Part shown: piece after piece, positions 62,557-64,000 of the stretch
Layout of the letters: each line of letters opens with the position of its first letter
How positions within the stretch are numbered: position 1 is the first letter of the stretch
Assembly (NCBI RefSeq): GCF_040361215.1
Contig: NZ_APND01000001.1
Location: forward strand, 62,001-126,000
From: Salinisphaera dokdonensis
Lineage (GTDB): Bacteria > Pseudomonadota > Gammaproteobacteria > Nevskiales > Salinisphaeraceae
Direction: 5' to 3'
Length of the DNA stretch: 64,000 nt
Notes under the pieces: generated by a model
Seen by the model: only the letters and a program-made list of their open reading frames with translations
What the model was told of the DNA's origin: nothing
The model's database searches: none
Translations under genes and position numbers: made by a program

Positions 62557-64000
62557 ATGGTCTATATCGGGATCCTGTTCGCGATCGCCTATCTGGGCGA
62601 TCGGCGCGGGCGCGCGCACAAACGGCCCGGGCCGCGGCCGATCGTCTATGCCCTGTCGCTGGCGGTCTACTGCACCTCGTGGACCTTCTTCGGCAACGTC
62701 GGCAGCGCCGCGACCCAGGGTTGGACCTATCTGCCGATCTATGTCGGCCCGATGGTCGCCCTGCTCGTTTTTTCGCCGATCCTGCGCAAGATGCTGCTGA
62801 TCGCCAAGCAGCAGAACACGACATCGATCGCGGACTTCATCGCCGCGCGCTACGGCAAGTCCCAGGGCCTGGCTGCGCTGGTTTCCGGCATCGCCCTGCT
62901 CGTGGTGCTGCCGTATATCGCGCTGCAGCTCAAGGCGCTGACAATGTCGTTCTATACCCTGTCGCAGGGTGCCCGGGCGACGAATGTGGCAGCGACGCCG
63001 GACGTGCCCTGGGTTGACACGGGGCTCTATGTGGCCGTGCTCATGGCCGTGTTCACGATCTTCTTCGGCACCCGCCACGTGAACCCGCGTGAATCCCATC
63101 AGGGGCTGATTCTGGCGATCGCCTTCGAGTCGGTGGTCAAGCTCGCCGCATTCCTCTGCGTGGGCCTGTTCGTGGTCTACGGCATGTTCAACGGCCTCGA
63201 CGACCTGTTCACCCAGGCGTCGGGAGTCGAGAAATTCAACGCGCTGTTCGATGCACCGCTGCTCGAACCGCGCTTTATCACCACCTGCATTCTGGCCGTC
63301 GCAGCGACGCTATGCCTGCCGCGCCAGTTCCATGTCGGCGTGGTCGAGAACACCGATACCCGTGACCTGTCCACGGCGCGATGGCTGTTCCCGCTCTATC
63401 TACTGCTGATGTCGCTTTTCGTCGTGCCGGTGGCAGCCGCCGGACTAGTGCTGTTCGAACCCGGCGAGATCAATCCGGATCGATTCGTACTGGCGCTGCC
63501 GTTGCACGCCGACGCCCACGTCGTTGCGCTGTTCGCCTATATCGGGGGCGTCTCGGCCGGCACCAGCATGGTGATCATGGCCACGGTCACGCTGGCCACC
63601 ATGCTCTGTAACGAGGTCGTGGTTCCGCTGGCGCTGCGTATGCCGCGACTCGGCTTCGCCGGCAAGCGCGATCTGGGCAACGCCCTGCTGCATATCCGGC
63701 GCGCGCTGATCGTGGCGATTCTGGTACTCGCTTGGTGTTGTTATCGGCTGTTCGGCACATCCGAAGCGCTCGCTTCGATCGGCCTATTGTCTTTCGCCGG
63801 TGTGGCCCTGTTCCTGCCGCCACTGATCGGCGGCCTGTACATAAGAAGCATCGGTCGGCGCGGCGTAATGGCCGGACTGGCGGCCGGACTGGCGGTATGG
63901 GGTTATACGCTGGTGCTGCCCAATCTCGCGGCCGTGGGCTGGTTCGAGACCGCGTGGGTCATGACCGGGCCATTCCATATCAGCTGGCTCGCGCCGCAGG
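62557..64000 (+). CDS. CbrA-like sensor kinase, N-terminal sodium:solute-symporter domain (partial)
   Basis: The frame stays open from 62494 to the window end, so the C-terminus is missing. The visible 480 residues form about 13 transmembrane helices of an SSF (PutP-like) transporter domain. They include MVYIGILFAIAYLGDRR, LAVYCTSWTFFGNVGSAA, TSIADFIAARYGKSQG and LCLPRQFHVGVVEN. This domain begins CbrA-type hybrid histidine kinases, which sense carbon/nitrogen status. No kinase domain is yet visible, so a plain symporter is possible but less likely given the CbrA-like start. The first canonical start is ATG 62557, inside the first helix. A GGGGGA sits 7 nt before an ATC at 62524, which would restore the full helix. 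Confidence 0.8.
   Translation, partial: MVYIGILFAIAYLGDRRGRAHKRPGPRPIVYALSLAVYCTSWTFFGNVGSAATQGWTYLPIYVGPMVALLVFSPILRKMLLIAKQQNTTSIADFIAARYGKSQGLAALVSGIALLVVLPYIALQLKALTMSFYTLSQGARATNVAATPDVPWVDTGLYVAVLMAVFTIFFGTRHVNPRESHQGLILAIAFESVVKLAAFLCVGLFVVYGMFNGLDDLFTQASGVEKFNALFDAPLLEPRFITTCILAVAATLCLPRQFHVGVVENTDTRDLSTARWLFPLYLLLMSLFVVPVAAAGLVLFEPGEINPDRFVLALPLHADAHVVALFAYIGGVSAGTSMVIMATVTLATMLCNEVVVPLALRMPRLGFAGKRDLGNALLHIRRALIVAILVLAWCCYRLFGTSEALASIGLLSFAGVALFLPPLIGGLYIRSIGRRGVMAGLAAGLAVWGYTLVLPNLAAVGWFETAWVMTGPFHISWLAPQ

Overview
The window is a compact, GC-rich bacterial chromosome segment of about 64 kb. It carries 57 protein-coding genes, of which one is cut by the left edge and one by the right. 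I see no tRNA or rRNA gene, insertion sequence, prophage or CRISPR array. Gene content and order point to a gammaproteobacterium. The long run lysR / leuC-(methyltransferase)-leuD-leuB-asd-fimV-truA-trpF-trpBA-accD-folC-dedD-cvpA-purF-metZ closely resembles, from memory, the Pseudomonas PA3107-PA3122 block. The psd / fimX-like / parC / parE neighbourhood recalls PA4957-PA4967. Gene order and sequence style would suit a halophilic or marine relative such as Salinisphaera, but the genus is only a guess.

Layout, left to right. (1) 1-4.1 kb is a phosphate-starvation cluster on the minus strand: phoB, phoR, an OprP/OprO-type porin and a lipoprotein. A clear Pho box lies before phoB and a tandem four-unit Pho box before the porin. 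(2) 4.1-14.8 kb is housekeeping: pepN, a FabH-like synthase, a membrane-embedded alpha/beta hydrolase, pyrD, dusA-ppiA-lpxH and a short-chain dehydrogenase. (3) 14.8-33.4 kb is a long minus-strand biosynthetic series for leucine, aspartate-family amino acids, tryptophan, fatty acid (accD), folate, purine (purF) and methionine (metZ). The fimV and truA genes are embedded in it. Many junctions overlap by 1-4 nt, so much of it is probably translationally coupled. A terminator-like hairpin sits between purF and metZ. (4) 33.5-44.9 kb holds the divergent LysR regulator, a TPR protein with a duplicated C-terminal domain, aroC, prmB and psd. It also holds a complete EF-P lysylation module (epmA, efp, epmB), a FimX-like degenerate c-di-GMP protein and htpX. 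(5) 45.1-49.8 kb holds parC, parE and xseB.

(6) 49.8-56.9 kb is the most interesting part. It is a minus-strand run of a secreted lipoprotein-type DNA/RNA nuclease, a CHASE3-HAMP-GAF hybrid histidine kinase with three receiver domains, CheR, a receiver-less CheB, and a REC-GGDEF diguanylate cyclase with an intact active-site motif. Spacings are 17 nt, 3 nt and two overlaps. No receptor or other chemotaxis gene is present, so this looks like a c-di-GMP signalling operon rather than a motility operon. (7) 57-61.1 kb holds a Bax-inhibitor-1 family membrane protein and a sulfur group (cysG, a TauE/SafE permease, cysB). (8) 61.1-64 kb holds serS and the start of a CbrA-like sensor with a sodium:solute-symporter domain that runs off the window.

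Most genes are conserved housekeeping genes. The parts that deserve a second look are the nuclease-kinase-CheRB-cyclase operon, the FimX-like protein with three degenerate domains, the Pho-box architecture and the purF-metZ leader.
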